Assembly (NCBI RefSeq): GCF_000720255.1
Contig: NZ_JOJE01000005.1
Location: 1 to 64,000 of the forward strand
From: Streptomyces griseus subsp. griseus
GTDB lineage: Bacteria; Actinomycetota; Actinomycetes; Streptomycetales; Streptomycetaceae
Direction: 5' to 3'
Length of the DNA stretch: 64,000 nt
Shown here: in pieces, positions 34,886 through 43,294 of the stretch
Layout of the letters: the number at the start of each line of letters is the position of its first letter
How positions within the stretch are numbered: position 1 is the first letter of the stretch
The notes under the pieces: model-generated
Database searches by the model: none
What the model was told of the DNA's origin: nothing
Seen by the model: the letters and a program-made list of their open reading frames with translations, nothing else
Program-made: the position numbers and the translations under genes

Positions 34886-34900
34886 CCTAGATCTCCTAGG
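34886..34900. promoter_or_regulatory. Palindrome CCTAG-ATCTC-CTAGG upstream of the tetR gene
   Basis: Perfect 5-bp arms lie 28 bp before the TetR-family start and just downstream of TTGCAT (34870-34875), which may be a -35 box. The position suits autoregulation by the TetR protein. Confidence 0.5.
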
Positions 34901-34927
34901 TTTCTGCGTACGCAAGGCGGTGGCCCC

Positions 34928-35512
34928 ATGCCCAGAGCCGGCCTCACGACCGAGCGGGTCGTCGCGGCGGCGGCCGATCTCGCGGACGAGGTCGGCTTCG
35001 AGAACGTGACGGTCTCCGCGCTGGCGCGCCGTTTCGGCGTGAAGGACGCGAGCCTGTACTCGCACGTCAGGAATCTCGGCGACCTGCGCACCCGCATCGC
35101 CTTCCTGGCGGGCGGCGAGATGATCGACCGGATCGCCGCGGCCGTCGCCGGACGGGCCGGCAAGGACGCGCTGGCCGCGTTCGCGGACGCCTACCGCGCA
35201 TACGCCCTTGAGCACCCGGGCCGGTACGCGGCGACGCAGATCCGCATCGACCAGGCCCTCGTCGCCGAGTCTCCCGCCCTGCGCCGCACCGCCGAGATCA
35301 CCTACGGCATGCTCCGCGCCTACGGCCTCACCGAACCCGACCTCACCGACGCCGTCCGCCTGTTGCGCAGCACCTTCCACGGCTACTGCGCCCTGGAGGC
35401 CACCGGCGCGTTCGCTGCCCCGCGCGACGTACGCAGGTCCTGGGACCGGGCGATCGACGCCCTGCACGTCTCACTGACCCACTGGCCTCCCGAGGAGGAG
35501 CCCCATGACTGA
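34928..35512 (+). CDS. TetR-family transcriptional repressor
   Basis: The 194-residue protein has a TetR N-terminal HTH (TERVVAAAADLADEVGFENV and VSALARRFGVKDASLYSHV) and a C-terminal ligand domain of the WHG/TetR_C type (LRSTFHGYCALEATGAF). Its stop lies 8 bp inside the next gene, an alpha/beta hydrolase, so the two are coupled and the regulator probably controls the hydrolase together with its own gene. A palindrome lies in its promoter region. Confidence 0.92.
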   Translation: MPRAGLTTERVVAAAADLADEVGFENVTVSALARRFGVKDASLYSHVRNLGDLRTRIAFLAGGEMIDRIAAAVAGRAGKDALAAFADAYRAYALEHPGRYAATQIRIDQALVAESPALRRTAEITYGMLRAYGLTEPDLTDAVRLLRSTFHGYCALEATGAFAAPRDVRRSWDRAIDALHVSLTHWPPEEEPHD

Positions 35513-36290
35513 CGCAACGGACCACTACGACGTACGCGGCAGCGGACCCGTACTTCTGATCATCCCCGGTGGCGCGGGCCACCCCATGGGGCTGGGCCCC
35601 CTGACGGACGCCCTCGCCGGCCGCTTCACCGTCGTCACCTACGACCCCCTGGGCCTCGCCCACGGTCGCCTCGGCGAGCCGGTCGGCGACCAGCGCGTCG
35701 AGGACTGGAGCGAGGGCGCCCACCGCGTCCTGGACGCCGTGCTCGCCGACGGCGACTCCGCCTTCGTCCTCGGCACCAGTGCCGGCGCCGTCGCCGCCCT
35801 CGACCTGCTCGCCCGCCACCCCGACCGACTCGGCCGGGTGGTCACCCACGAGCCGCCGGTCGTCGGGATCCTGCCGGACGGGGCGGAGCGACAGGCCGAG
35901 TTCCGTGCCGTGTGCGACGCCTACGACACGGCCGGCCTGGACGCGGCGGCCCGGCGCATGACCGCGGTGCTGGCAGGACAGCAGCCGGAGGACGACGACA
36001 CCGAGCCGCGCCCCCTGCCCCGGTCGGAGGAGTTGAGCAACCCCATGGCTCTCTCCCTCCGCCATGTCCTGCGCCCGTTCACGGCATACACCCCCGCCAC
36101 CGACCTCCCCGGCATACAGCTCACCGTCGCCGCGGGCGCCGACTCACGCGGCCAACTGCTGCACCGCACCGCCGAGCTCCTCGCCGCGTCCACGCACAGC
36201 GAGTTCGTCGAGTTCCCGGGCGGCCATATGGGCACGCTCCAGCATCCCGCCGCCTTCGCCGAGCGGCTGACGGAGACGTTGAAGATCTAG
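35505..36290 (+). CDS. Alpha/beta hydrolase
   Basis: The 261-residue protein has the fold's oxyanion region (LLIIPGGAGHP), the nucleophile elbow GTSAGAV (Ser in GTSAG), and a C-terminal histidine in FPGGHMGTLQHP. A GRVVTHEPPV strand follows the elbow. It overlaps the TetR gene by 8 bp. The substrate is unknown; related proteins are mostly annotated as esterases or epoxide-hydrolase-like. Confidence 0.9.
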   Translation: MTDATDHYDVRGSGPVLLIIPGGAGHPMGLGPLTDALAGRFTVVTYDPLGLAHGRLGEPVGDQRVEDWSEGAHRVLDAVLADGDSAFVLGTSAGAVAALDLLARHPDRLGRVVTHEPPVVGILPDGAERQAEFRAVCDAYDTAGLDAAARRMTAVLAGQQPEDDDTEPRPLPRSEELSNPMALSLRHVLRPFTAYTPATDLPGIQLTVAAGADSRGQLLHRTAELLAASTHSEFVEFPGGHMGTLQHPAAFAERLTETLKI

Positions 36291-36450
36291 CGCTCGCCTT
36301 CTTGACCCGACGCCACCCGCGCAATAGACATGCACATGACCAAAGGGGGGTCGGGCGTGGACACGCCAAGGGGAAAACGCGCGGTCCGGCGTGAGAAGCC
36401 GCCTCACGAATGAGTGGGACCGGCCCCGCACAGCCAAGCAAGGGGGAACA

Positions 36451-37008
36451 GTGAGGAAAGTCAGGTCTGTACTCACGGCCACTGTGCTCACGGCGGCCGG
36501 GATGATGCTCGTCGGCCCGGTACCGACGGCGTCCGCGTCGACGCCGGACGGCGCCGTCGCCACCCTCGGACAGCGGACGGTCAACCTCAAGCACGACGGC
36601 TGGGGCGACGCCCGCAGCTGCGTGGTGTACTCCAAAACGAAGGTGCGCTGCTTCAAGACCCACGAAGAGGCGGACAAGGCGCTGGGCTACTCCCGCGCCA
36701 CGGATCCCCTGCTGCGCGGGAGGGCGGACGTCCGGGCCCTGCCGGCCTGCGCGGACGGCTGGACCTGCCTGTACGAACACAGCAACGGCGGCGGACGTCG
36801 GCTGATCTTCCGGGACTACTACTGGCAGGACCTCAACCAGTACGACTTCAACGACAAGACGTCGTCCTGGCGCAACCGCCAGTCGAACTCGTACGCCTGG
36901 CTCGCCGAGCACGAGGGCGGACGCGGCGGCCAGATCTCCATCAGCCCCAACTCCTACAGCTCCAACCTCGGCGCCTACAACGACTGGGCGAGTTCAGTGG
37001 CCGCCTGA
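36451..37008 (+). CDS. Secreted peptidase-inhibitor I36 / crystallin-like protein
   Basis: The 185-residue protein starts at a GTG after AGGGGG and has a Sec signal (about 1-30, ending TASAS). The C-terminal ~75 residues match the Streptomyces I36 inhibitor / beta-gamma-crystallin pattern (CADGWTCLYEHSNGGGRRL, YDFNDKTSSW and a final WASSV). Streptomyces I36 proteins such as SMPI inhibit metalloproteases, but the N-terminal ~70 residues differ here. Four cysteines could form two disulfides. Confidence 0.75.
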   Translation: MRKVRSVLTATVLTAAGMMLVGPVPTASASTPDGAVATLGQRTVNLKHDGWGDARSCVVYSKTKVRCFKTHEEADKALGYSRATDPLLRGRADVRALPACADGWTCLYEHSNGGGRRLIFRDYYWQDLNQYDFNDKTSSWRNRQSNSYAWLAEHEGGRGGQISISPNSYSSNLGAYNDWASSVAA

Positions 37009-37048
37009 CGGCGGTCCACCACCAGGAACGGAGCCGCCAGTCGGTGGC

Positions 37049-37084
37049 GGGCCGGCCTCCTCGCAGCCGCGAGCGGGCCGGCCC
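37049..37084. terminator. Bidirectional terminator hairpin
   Basis: Perfect 8-bp arms GGGCCGGC and GCCGGCCC with a 20-nt loop lie between the convergent stops at 37008 and 37086. Confidence 0.6.
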
Positions 37085-37085
37085 G

Positions 37086-37862
37086 TCACCGGGAGCTCGA
37101 AGTCCCCCGCCGACCGAGAGCCTGTACGTCGTCGTACGTCGGTGTCCCGCCCCGCGGCACCCGCCCCGCCCGGATGTCGGCGACCGCCTCCAACGCGGCC
37201 CCCAGGGCTCGCCGGTAGAGCAGCGAGCCCAGGCTCACACGACGGACCCCGAGGTCGGCGAGCCGGTGGAGGCCGGGTCCGGTCGGTGAGTAGAGGATGT
37301 TGAGCGGGGTGCCGTCGAGGTGGTCCACGAGGGCGGCGATCCGGCCCGGATCGGTGAGGCCGGGGACGAACACGCCGTCGGCGCCCGCCTGTCGGTAGGT
37401 GTCGACGCGGGCGAGGGTCTCCTTCTCGTCGCCCTCGCCCAACCAGTACGTGTCCGTGCGGGCGTTGACGAAGAGACCGGGTGCCGCCGACTTCACCGCG
37501 GTGACCTTCGCGGCGTGCCGGTCGGCGGGACCGAGTCCGTCCTCCAGGTTGATGCCGACGGCCCCCACGGCCGCCAGTTCCCGGGCGAACTCGCCCACGT
37601 CGTCGGGATCCTCGCTGAAACCGCCCTCCGCGTCGACGGAGAGCATGAAGGGCGCCGTACCGAGGGCGAGGGCCAGCCTCAGGGTCTCGTCCCGGGCCGC
37701 GGACGCCCCGTCGGGCAGCCCCGCTGCCGCCGCCACGCCGAGGCTCGTCGTACCGACCGCGTGGAAGCCCTGCCCCGCCAGGGCCAGCGCGGAGGCGTGG
37801 TCCCAGGCGTTGGGCAGGAGGAGAGGTTCGTCGGCGCGGTGAAGGGCGGCGAAGGGAGTCAC
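37086..37862 (-). CDS. Isocitrate lyase / PEP mutase superfamily protein
   Basis: The 258-residue protein has the superfamily signatures LLPNAWDHASALALAGQGF at the start, SVDAEGGF (metal/substrate loop) and VNARTDTYW; VGINLEDGL occupies the usual mid-barrel position. Members cleave or form C-C or C-P bonds of 2-hydroxy acids and phosphonates; many actinobacterial ones have unknown substrates. The GTG start overlaps the stop of the upstream DinB-like gene by 4 bp (GTGA), so the two are coupled. Confidence 0.85.
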   Translation of the reverse strand: MTPFAALHRADEPLLLPNAWDHASALALAGQGFHAVGTTSLGVAAAAGLPDGASAARDETLRLALALGTAPFMLSVDAEGGFSEDPDDVGEFARELAAVGAVGINLEDGLGPADRHAAKVTAVKSAAPGLFVNARTDTYWLGEGDEKETLARVDTYRQAGADGVFVPGLTDPGRIAALVDHLDGTPLNILYSPTGPGLHRLADLGVRRVSLGSLLYRRALGAALEAVADIRAGRVPRGGTPTYDDVQALGRRGTSSSR

Positions 37863-38317
37863 GAGAGATCCCCCACGGCGTCGGCGTAGTACTCCGACCC
37901 CCTGAGATGCAGGGCCAGTTCACGGAAGCTCCAGCCCTCGCCGGGCGAGGCGTCCAGTTGCTCGTCGGTCAGCGCGTCCAGACGGTTGGCCCAGATCCGC
38001 GCGAGCCGGGTGAGGCGGCTGCGTGCCTCGTCGAGGTCCTGCTGGGTGAAGGGCGCGAGATCCGCCTCGCTGGTCAGGGCGGAGGCGTGCCAGTGGTCCG
38101 GCCGCGGTTCCTCCCCCGCCAGCCGTGCCTCCATCTCCGCCAGGTGGTCGACCAAGTGATCGGCGACCCTGCGGATCGCCTTGTGCGGGGTGTACACACG
38201 GTCGTCGACGTGTGCGGGCTCGCCGTCCCAGGCGGTCCAGGTGGCGGCGAGGGCGAGCACGTGGTCGACCATGCCGGTGACGGCCCGGGCCGGTGTCTCC
38301 TGCGGGTTGTCGGTCAT
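37859..38317 (-). CDS. DinB-like helical-bundle protein
   Basis: The 152-residue protein shows the four-helix pattern of DinB/mycothiol-transferase-like proteins: an N-terminal helix with HVLALAATWTAWDGE, DHLVDHLAEMEARL with histidines that could bind a metal, and a C-terminal SFRELALHLRGSEYY. The family includes metal-dependent thiol transferases and damage-inducible proteins of unknown role. A TAGCGT box on the minus strand (38324-38329) lies 6 bp before the ATG, suggesting a leaderless transcript. Its stop overlaps the following gene. Confidence 0.65.
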   Translation of the reverse strand: MTDNPQETPARAVTGMVDHVLALAATWTAWDGEPAHVDDRVYTPHKAIRRVADHLVDHLAEMEARLAGEEPRPDHWHASALTSEADLAPFTQQDLDEARSRLTRLARIWANRLDALTDEQLDASPGEGWSFRELALHLRGSEYYADAVGDLS

Positions 38318-38367
38318 ACCGGCACGCTAGGTCCCGCTCGTTTCGGCGGCGGCCGAACGATGGGGGC

Positions 38368-38742
38368 TCAGGCTGCGCCTTCCCGCTCCCCCGCGCTCCG
38401 CTCCACGCAGAACTCGTTGCCCTCCGGGTCCGCGAGGGTCACCCAGCCCGTGCCGTCCGGCCTGCGCTGGTCGGAGAAGAGGGTCGCGCCGAGAGCGAGC
38501 AGGCGGTCGACCTCCTCGTCGCGAGTGCGGTCCTGGGGCTGGAGGTCGACGTGGACGCGGTTCTTGACGGTCTTGCGCTCCGGCACGGTGACGAAGAGCA
38601 GGCCGGCGCCCTCGATCAGCGCCTCCTCGTCGCCGGGCTGGTCGTCCTCGTGCAGGGGCTGCCCCAGGACCTGGGACCAGAAGGTGGCGAGGGCGTAGGC
38701 GTCGGCGCAGTCGATCGTCGTGTGACGGATGGCGGAAGTCAT
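38368..38742 (-). CDS. VOC-family (glyoxalase/bleomycin-resistance) protein
   Basis: The 124-residue protein has two beta-alpha-beta modules of the vicinal oxygen chelate fold: HTTIDCADAYALATFWSQVL at the start, NRVHVDLQPQDRTRDEEVDR, and DPEGNEFCVE with the C-terminal Glu ligand. I start at the ATG at 38742; the upstream GTG at 38760 adds six residues without a better ribosome binding site. The substrate is unknown. The neighbouring DinB-like and PEP-mutase-like genes run in the same direction. Confidence 0.85.
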   Translation of the reverse strand: MTSAIRHTTIDCADAYALATFWSQVLGQPLHEDDQPGDEEALIEGAGLLFVTVPERKTVKNRVHVDLQPQDRTRDEEVDRLLALGATLFSDQRRPDGTGWVTLADPEGNEFCVERSAGEREGAA

Positions 38743-38841
38743 GCGGGGATTGTTGTGCACCGGTGATCAGCGGACAACGGGAAGCAGATCATCCGGCCAA
38801 AGGAAAGCAATTCCGGCCACGAGAGGCAACCATTCCGGCCG

Positions 38842-40263
38842 ATGCGGTCACTTCAGTGCATGACCTCAGCAAGACACACCAGCACCACCAGCAACACCGG
38901 CCATCGCCGTGTCCGGGGCGCCCGTAAGCCCCTGATCGCGGGTCTCGCCGCCACCGCCGCCCTCGTCGGAGCGTGGTACGCGACGGCGGGCGCCGCCCCG
39001 GCCACCGCCGACGACCTCACCGTCACCACCACGGCCGTAGGCCTGACCGCCAAGTTCCCGTACCTTTCGGCGGGTTACAACAACACCCGTGAGTGGACGC
39101 GCACCGCGACCGCCGTCGCCCCCAACGGCACGCTCCGCGTGGCCTGGCCCGCCGCCGACGGCATCCACGTCACCCCGCTCACCGCCGCCGGGAAGCGCTC
39201 CGGCGCGGACACCGTCGTCAAGGGCACCAAGGAGGTCGGCGGGCTGGTCGCGCACAACGACGGCTTCGCACTGCTCACCCGGGTGGCCGACACGAACAAG
39301 TGGAAGGAGACCGCGGCCGCGATCGTCCGCTACACGGGCGGCAAGCAGGCCTGGCGCACCAAGCTCACCTCCACCGCCTCCCACGACACCGCTCCGCTGC
39401 TGGACGGCCAACTCACCTGGAACGGCAGCAAGTACGGCGCCTACTTCGTCGTGCACGGCGCGGGCGGTTTCACCGACGGCCACTACGGCGACAAACTGTC
39501 GTACGTCAGCGCCAAGGGCGCCGAGCTCAGCGGCGGCTGGGCCTGGGGATGCAGCCACAACGAGGGCATCGCCCTGCACCCCGAGAAGACCGGCGCCTTC
39601 ACCTCCCTCTGCTTCGACGACTGGCGCTCGGGCCTCTTCGTCTCCACCGGGATCGGGGCCCCGGACAACGCCCCGGTCGTACAGCGGGAGCAGTGCTGGG
39701 CGGGGTACTGCGGCGGTACCTTCCCCGGTCGGACGGGCGACCTGGTGAAGTCGGCGAGCGGCCGCTACGCCACCGCCTTCGCCTCGCGCGGCGCCGCCTC
39801 GGCGAAGAAGAACCCGGACGACTCCAGCGGACGCGGCTGGACGGTGAAGCCCCTGACGAGCACCCACCAGGTGGCCGTCGCCTTCCTCAAGAACCGCAAC
39901 TCCGGGCCGGGCAAGGCCGTCCGCCTCACCGACGCACCGGGCACGGAACACGTCAACGTCCACCTCGCCCCGTACGGCAAGGACCGGCTCCTGCTGTCCT
40001 GGGAGTCGATCAAGAACGCCAAGTGCAAGGACGGCACCTGCACCGGCACCTTCACGGGCACCCATCTGCGTCTCATCGACTGGAACGGCACGTTCCAGAG
40101 CCCGGACAAGGTGGTCAACGCCCGTGTCGGCGGTGACATCGCGGTCCTCAAGGACGGAACCCTGACCTGGGCGTACGCCCCCATCACCCCGACCTACGCC
40201 ACCCTCCTCACGGGCGCCTCGCCGACCACGACCACGCTGCGCATCGCCCGCCTCAAGCCCTGA
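38842..40263 (+). CDS. Secreted hypothetical protein (473 aa)
   Basis: A twin-arginine-free signal or membrane anchor lies at about 29-52 (PLIAGLAATAALVGAWYATAG), after a basic head. The mature part is beta-rich with repeated blade-like segments (GTLRVAWPAADGIHV; DRLLLSWESIKNAKCKDGTC; GTLTWAYAPI), so a beta-propeller is likely. I know of no assigned function. The start may be the ATG at 38860. It ends 6 bp from the convergent DUF2264 gene, whose cluster degrades plant polysaccharide, but co-regulation is unproven. Confidence 0.65.
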   Translation: MRSLQCMTSARHTSTTSNTGHRRVRGARKPLIAGLAATAALVGAWYATAGAAPATADDLTVTTTAVGLTAKFPYLSAGYNNTREWTRTATAVAPNGTLRVAWPAADGIHVTPLTAAGKRSGADTVVKGTKEVGGLVAHNDGFALLTRVADTNKWKETAAAIVRYTGGKQAWRTKLTSTASHDTAPLLDGQLTWNGSKYGAYFVVHGAGGFTDGHYGDKLSYVSAKGAELSGGWAWGCSHNEGIALHPEKTGAFTSLCFDDWRSGLFVSTGIGAPDNAPVVQREQCWAGYCGGTFPGRTGDLVKSASGRYATAFASRGAASAKKNPDDSSGRGWTVKPLTSTHQVAVAFLKNRNSGPGKAVRLTDAPGTEHVNVHLAPYGKDRLLLSWESIKNAKCKDGTCTGTFTGTHLRLIDWNGTFQSPDKVVNARVGGDIAVLKDGTLTWAYAPITPTYATLLTGASPTTTTLRIARLKP

Positions 40264-40269
40264 CCGAGG

Positions 40270-41979
40270 TCACTCCGTCGCCGTGGACGGTACGAGGTCC
40301 GGCGAGACGACAGCGCCGTCCGTCAGCCGGACCCGTACCTCCGGACCACCGACCCAGCTCACCTGGAGTTCGTCCGCCCCCGCCACCCGCACGGCCACCG
40401 TCTCCTGCAGCGGCGAGGGGTCCCGCTCGGCCGTGAGCCGGGCGAGGGCGACGAAGAGCGTGGCGTCCTCGGAGGTGACTCCGGTGAGCTCGTCGGTGAG
40501 GGCGACGGCGGGCCGCAGTTCGGCTCGGACACCGTCCCCGGCCGCCCAGCCGGTGACACGCACCGAAGTCCCGGCAGCCGCTCCCGCCACGAGATGGGCC
40601 CGCACCTCCACAGCACCACGCGCGAGCACGAGGCTCGTCACCCGCGCTCCCCCGCCCGCCGTGTGGCGGGAGGCCACCCAGCCGTCGCCCACGCCCAGCG
40701 GCTCGATCTCCGTACGGCTCGGATCGTCCGCGACGATCACACTGTTGTCGTACGACGGAGCGGGCCCCGTCGCCGTCGAGTAGGCGAGGCGGGTGTAGTA
40801 CGGGTCGTAGCGGACGTCCTCGCTGCCGTGGTTGTGGAGGCGGACAAGGCCGTCCGAACTCGTCGACTGAAGAAGCCAGTTGGGCGCGACGATCGGTGTG
40901 ACGGCGTCGGCGCGCTCGGCCGGCCCCGGTTCCTCGGCGGCCGTCCACACCTCGTGGTCCGCGGGGAGGAGCAGGCCGATGAAGCCCTTGCTCGCCCAAT
41001 AGGGGGACGCGGGGCCCGAATAGCCCTGCAGGACCTTCTCGTCGGGGCCGTGCCAGCCCAGGGTGAGCAGGCCGCGCTCGTCGACCGCGCCGCGCTCCAG
41101 GAAGTACTTCAGCGCGCCGGACGCCAGCCGCCTCGTCTCGCCCGGGGACAGTGGCGTACGGCCCGTCAGCGCGCCCAGCCACAGCGGAACCGTCGTCGCG
41201 AACCGGTAGGTCAGGGAGCGGCCCTGGTGCATCGGGGCGCCGTCGGCGCCGAACAGGCGGGCGTAGTCCTCCAGATGCCGCGCGAGCCGACCCCCGTACA
41301 GCTCCAGCAGCCTCTCGTCCTGGGCCAGCCACGCGTGCAGCACCGGGTACAGGTGCATCGCCCAGCCGTTGTAGTAGTCGAACTTGCGGCCGTCGCCGTC
41401 GGTGTACCAGCCGTCGGCGACGTACCACTCCTCGATGCGCTCGAGCCCCCGGTCGATCGCCTTGCGGGACTCCTCGGTCTCGTAACCGATGTCCTGGAGG
41501 AAACCGCCGACGGTGACCGGGAACAGCTCCCAGTTGCAGGGCCAGGGTTCGGCACTCAGAGCGTCCCCGAGCCAGGCCGCCGCCCGCTGCCGTACGCCTT
41601 CGTCGAGCCGGTCCCACAGCAGCGGCCGGGTCAGCCGCAGGGCGAGGGCGATCGACGCCGCCTCGACCAGCGGCTGGCTGCGGTCCTCGATGCGGGGCCA
41701 GACGCCGAGGACGCCGGCCGCGAGTCCGTCGGCGTAGCGCTGCAGCGCCGTCTCGTCGCGGCGGAAGGCCGCGAGGAGCAGCGTACGGGCGTAGCCCTCC
41801 AGACCGTCGGAGAGCCGCCCGGACCAGCTCTGCCGGTCGCCGGGAAGGTGGTAGAGGGCGCGGTCCTCGGTGGCGTACGGCTCGACGGCCGCGAGCAGGG
41901 CGTCGGCGGCCGCCTCCCAGTGGGCCCGGGTGTAGCCGGTGCGCGGGCTGAGGGTGCGGTGTTCCGGGGGCAGGTGCAT
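40270..41979 (-). CDS. DUF2264 family protein
   Basis: The 569-residue protein matches the DUF2264 domain: LYHLPGDRQSWSGRLSDGLE, WPCNWELFPVTVGGFLQDI, FDYYNGWAMHLYPVLHAW and GFIGLLLPADHEVW, ending in a beta-sandwich. The first two thirds form an (alpha/alpha) barrel as in unsaturated rhamnogalacturonyl hydrolases and other polysaccharide enzymes. No signal peptide is seen, so it should act in the cytoplasm on imported oligomers. It follows the rhamnogalacturonan acetylesterase gene on the same strand with a gap of about 80 bp. The family's exact chemistry is not established. Confidence 0.85.
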   Translation of the reverse strand: MHLPPEHRTLSPRTGYTRAHWEAAADALLAAVEPYATEDRALYHLPGDRQSWSGRLSDGLEGYARTLLLAAFRRDETALQRYADGLAAGVLGVWPRIEDRSQPLVEAASIALALRLTRPLLWDRLDEGVRQRAAAWLGDALSAEPWPCNWELFPVTVGGFLQDIGYETEESRKAIDRGLERIEEWYVADGWYTDGDGRKFDYYNGWAMHLYPVLHAWLAQDERLLELYGGRLARHLEDYARLFGADGAPMHQGRSLTYRFATTVPLWLGALTGRTPLSPGETRRLASGALKYFLERGAVDERGLLTLGWHGPDEKVLQGYSGPASPYWASKGFIGLLLPADHEVWTAAEEPGPAERADAVTPIVAPNWLLQSTSSDGLVRLHNHGSEDVRYDPYYTRLAYSTATGPAPSYDNSVIVADDPSRTEIEPLGVGDGWVASRHTAGGGARVTSLVLARGAVEVRAHLVAGAAAGTSVRVTGWAAGDGVRAELRPAVALTDELTGVTSEDATLFVALARLTAERDPSPLQETVAVRVAGADELQVSWVGGPEVRVRLTDGAVVSPDLVPSTATE

Positions 41980-42058
41980 CGCGTCTCTCTTCTTGCTTCT
42001 TGCCTTGCGTGTTCAAGACCTGGGACGCCCCGGTTCCGGTCGAGGCGCCCCAGGGGAT

Positions 42059-43102
42059 CTATCCCACCCCGACCTGGCCCTTCGGCACCAGACGCAGGGC
42101 GGCCAGTTCGTCGCGGACCAGACCCGCGTAGACCGTGGCCCCGTGGACGGAGGTGTGGGTGTTGTCGCGCTTCTCGTTGTAGAGGTACAGCGCCTTGGAG
42201 CCCTCGACGCCCAGGGACTCCACCAGTGCCTTCGTCTTCGCGGTGAGGTCGATCAGGGGCACGTCATGGGCCGCGGCGACGGAGCGGATGACGGCCGGGT
42301 GGTCGACACCGAGGCCGTTGACCAGGAGCGCCGTGTTGTTGTTCAGGGTGCCGTCGGCGTTGAACCAGCGCCGCACGATGGGGGTGACGAGGACGGGCTT
42401 GCCGCCCTTCTCGCGCACGCCCGCGACCAGGGCCTCCAGGTTGGCCCGGTAGGTCGTCTCGTCGGTGGTCTTGTCGTTGTGGGCGAGCTGGATCAGGACC
42501 AGGTCACCGCGGTGGATCCGCGGCTGGACGGTGGCCCAGAGCTGCGGGTTCGCCAGGTAGGTGACCGTGCTCTCGCCGGAGTCGGCGTAGTTGGCGACGG
42601 AGACGCCCTTGCGCAGGTACTGGGGCAGCTGCTGGCCCCAGCCGGAGTACGGGTCGCCGGGCTGGTCGCAGACCGTGGAGTCGCCGACGAGGAAGATCTG
42701 CCGCGCGTGCCGGGCGGGGGTGACGCGGATGTCGGCGAGGGCCGGGGCCGAGCCGCCGAGGGCGAGGTCCAGGCCGGGGGTGCCGTCGGGGCCGGTGGGT
42801 TCGCCCTCGGGGGTGCGGACGTTCACGGTGAAGCCGCGGACGACGCGTTCCCCTGCCGGGGCGGCGGTTTCGGGGAGCAGCGCGCGCCGGGTCTCGCCGG
42901 TGACGCTCGTGCTGGAGGCGGTGTCGCCGCCGAGGAGGACCTTCACGTCGTACGTGCCGGGCGGGACGTCGAAGTGGCACGCGGTGGCGGTGCAGTTCTC
43001 GAGGCCGAGGGGGCGCGGGCCCCCGTGGGCCTGGGCCGGGACGGCGGTCAGGCCGGTGCTCAGTGTCACCGCCGCCAGTACGGCGAAGTTGAAACGTCTC
43101 AT
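42059..43102 (-). CDS. Rhamnogalacturonan acetylesterase (CE12, SGNH)
   Basis: The 347-residue secreted enzyme has a Sec signal (about 1-26). Its N-terminal ~110 residues form a carbohydrate-binding-like beta-domain (DVPPGTYDVKVLLGG; FTVNVRTPEG). The SGNH hydrolase domain contains block I IFLVGDSTVCDQ (Ser nucleophile), the oxyanion glycine region (YADSGESTV), Asn in QLAHNDKT, and Asp/His in DNTHTSVHGA. These match CE12 enzymes that remove acetyl groups from rhamnogalacturonan I. It is divergent from the rhamnogalacturonan lyase gene, sharing a 192-bp control region. Confidence 0.9.
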   Translation of the reverse strand: MRRFNFAVLAAVTLSTGLTAVPAQAHGGPRPLGLENCTATACHFDVPPGTYDVKVLLGGDTASSTSVTGETRRALLPETAAPAGERVVRGFTVNVRTPEGEPTGPDGTPGLDLALGGSAPALADIRVTPARHARQIFLVGDSTVCDQPGDPYSGWGQQLPQYLRKGVSVANYADSGESTVTYLANPQLWATVQPRIHRGDLVLIQLAHNDKTTDETTYRANLEALVAGVREKGGKPVLVTPIVRRWFNADGTLNNNTALLVNGLGVDHPAVIRSVAAAHDVPLIDLTAKTKALVESLGVEGSKALYLYNEKRDNTHTSVHGATVYAGLVRDELAALRLVPKGQVGVG

Positions 43103-43158
43103 TCACGGCTCCTCGGGCAGGGGGCAAGACCTGGCGGCTGGACCGTACCGCTCTTGGC

Positions 43159-43235
43159 AAGCGCTTTCTAGCCCCTGGATCGATTTCGCAAGATTGCCAA
43201 CTCCTTGGTCGCGAAAGCCCTTTCGCGAAATCGAT
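43159..43235. promoter_or_regulatory. Divergent control region with LacI-type operators
   Basis: Three symmetric elements occur between the acetylesterase and lyase genes: AAGCGCTT (43159-43166) with an AGCGCT core; a perfect GCGAAAG-CC-CTTTCGC (43211-43226); and 11-bp inverted arms ATCGATTTCGC (43179-43189) / GCGAAATCGAT (43225-43235). LacI-family operators in Streptomyces commonly have such even, CG-centred symmetry. Confidence 0.6.
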
Positions 43236-43294
43236 TCAGCTGTCACTCTGACCAACCACCCGCTCCCCCCACCTCCCGAAGGAGGCACCCCCAC

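Noticed and set aside
43159..43235. The nested inverted repeats as a transcription terminator
   Set aside because: They lie between divergent genes, in front of both starts, so an operator role fits better.
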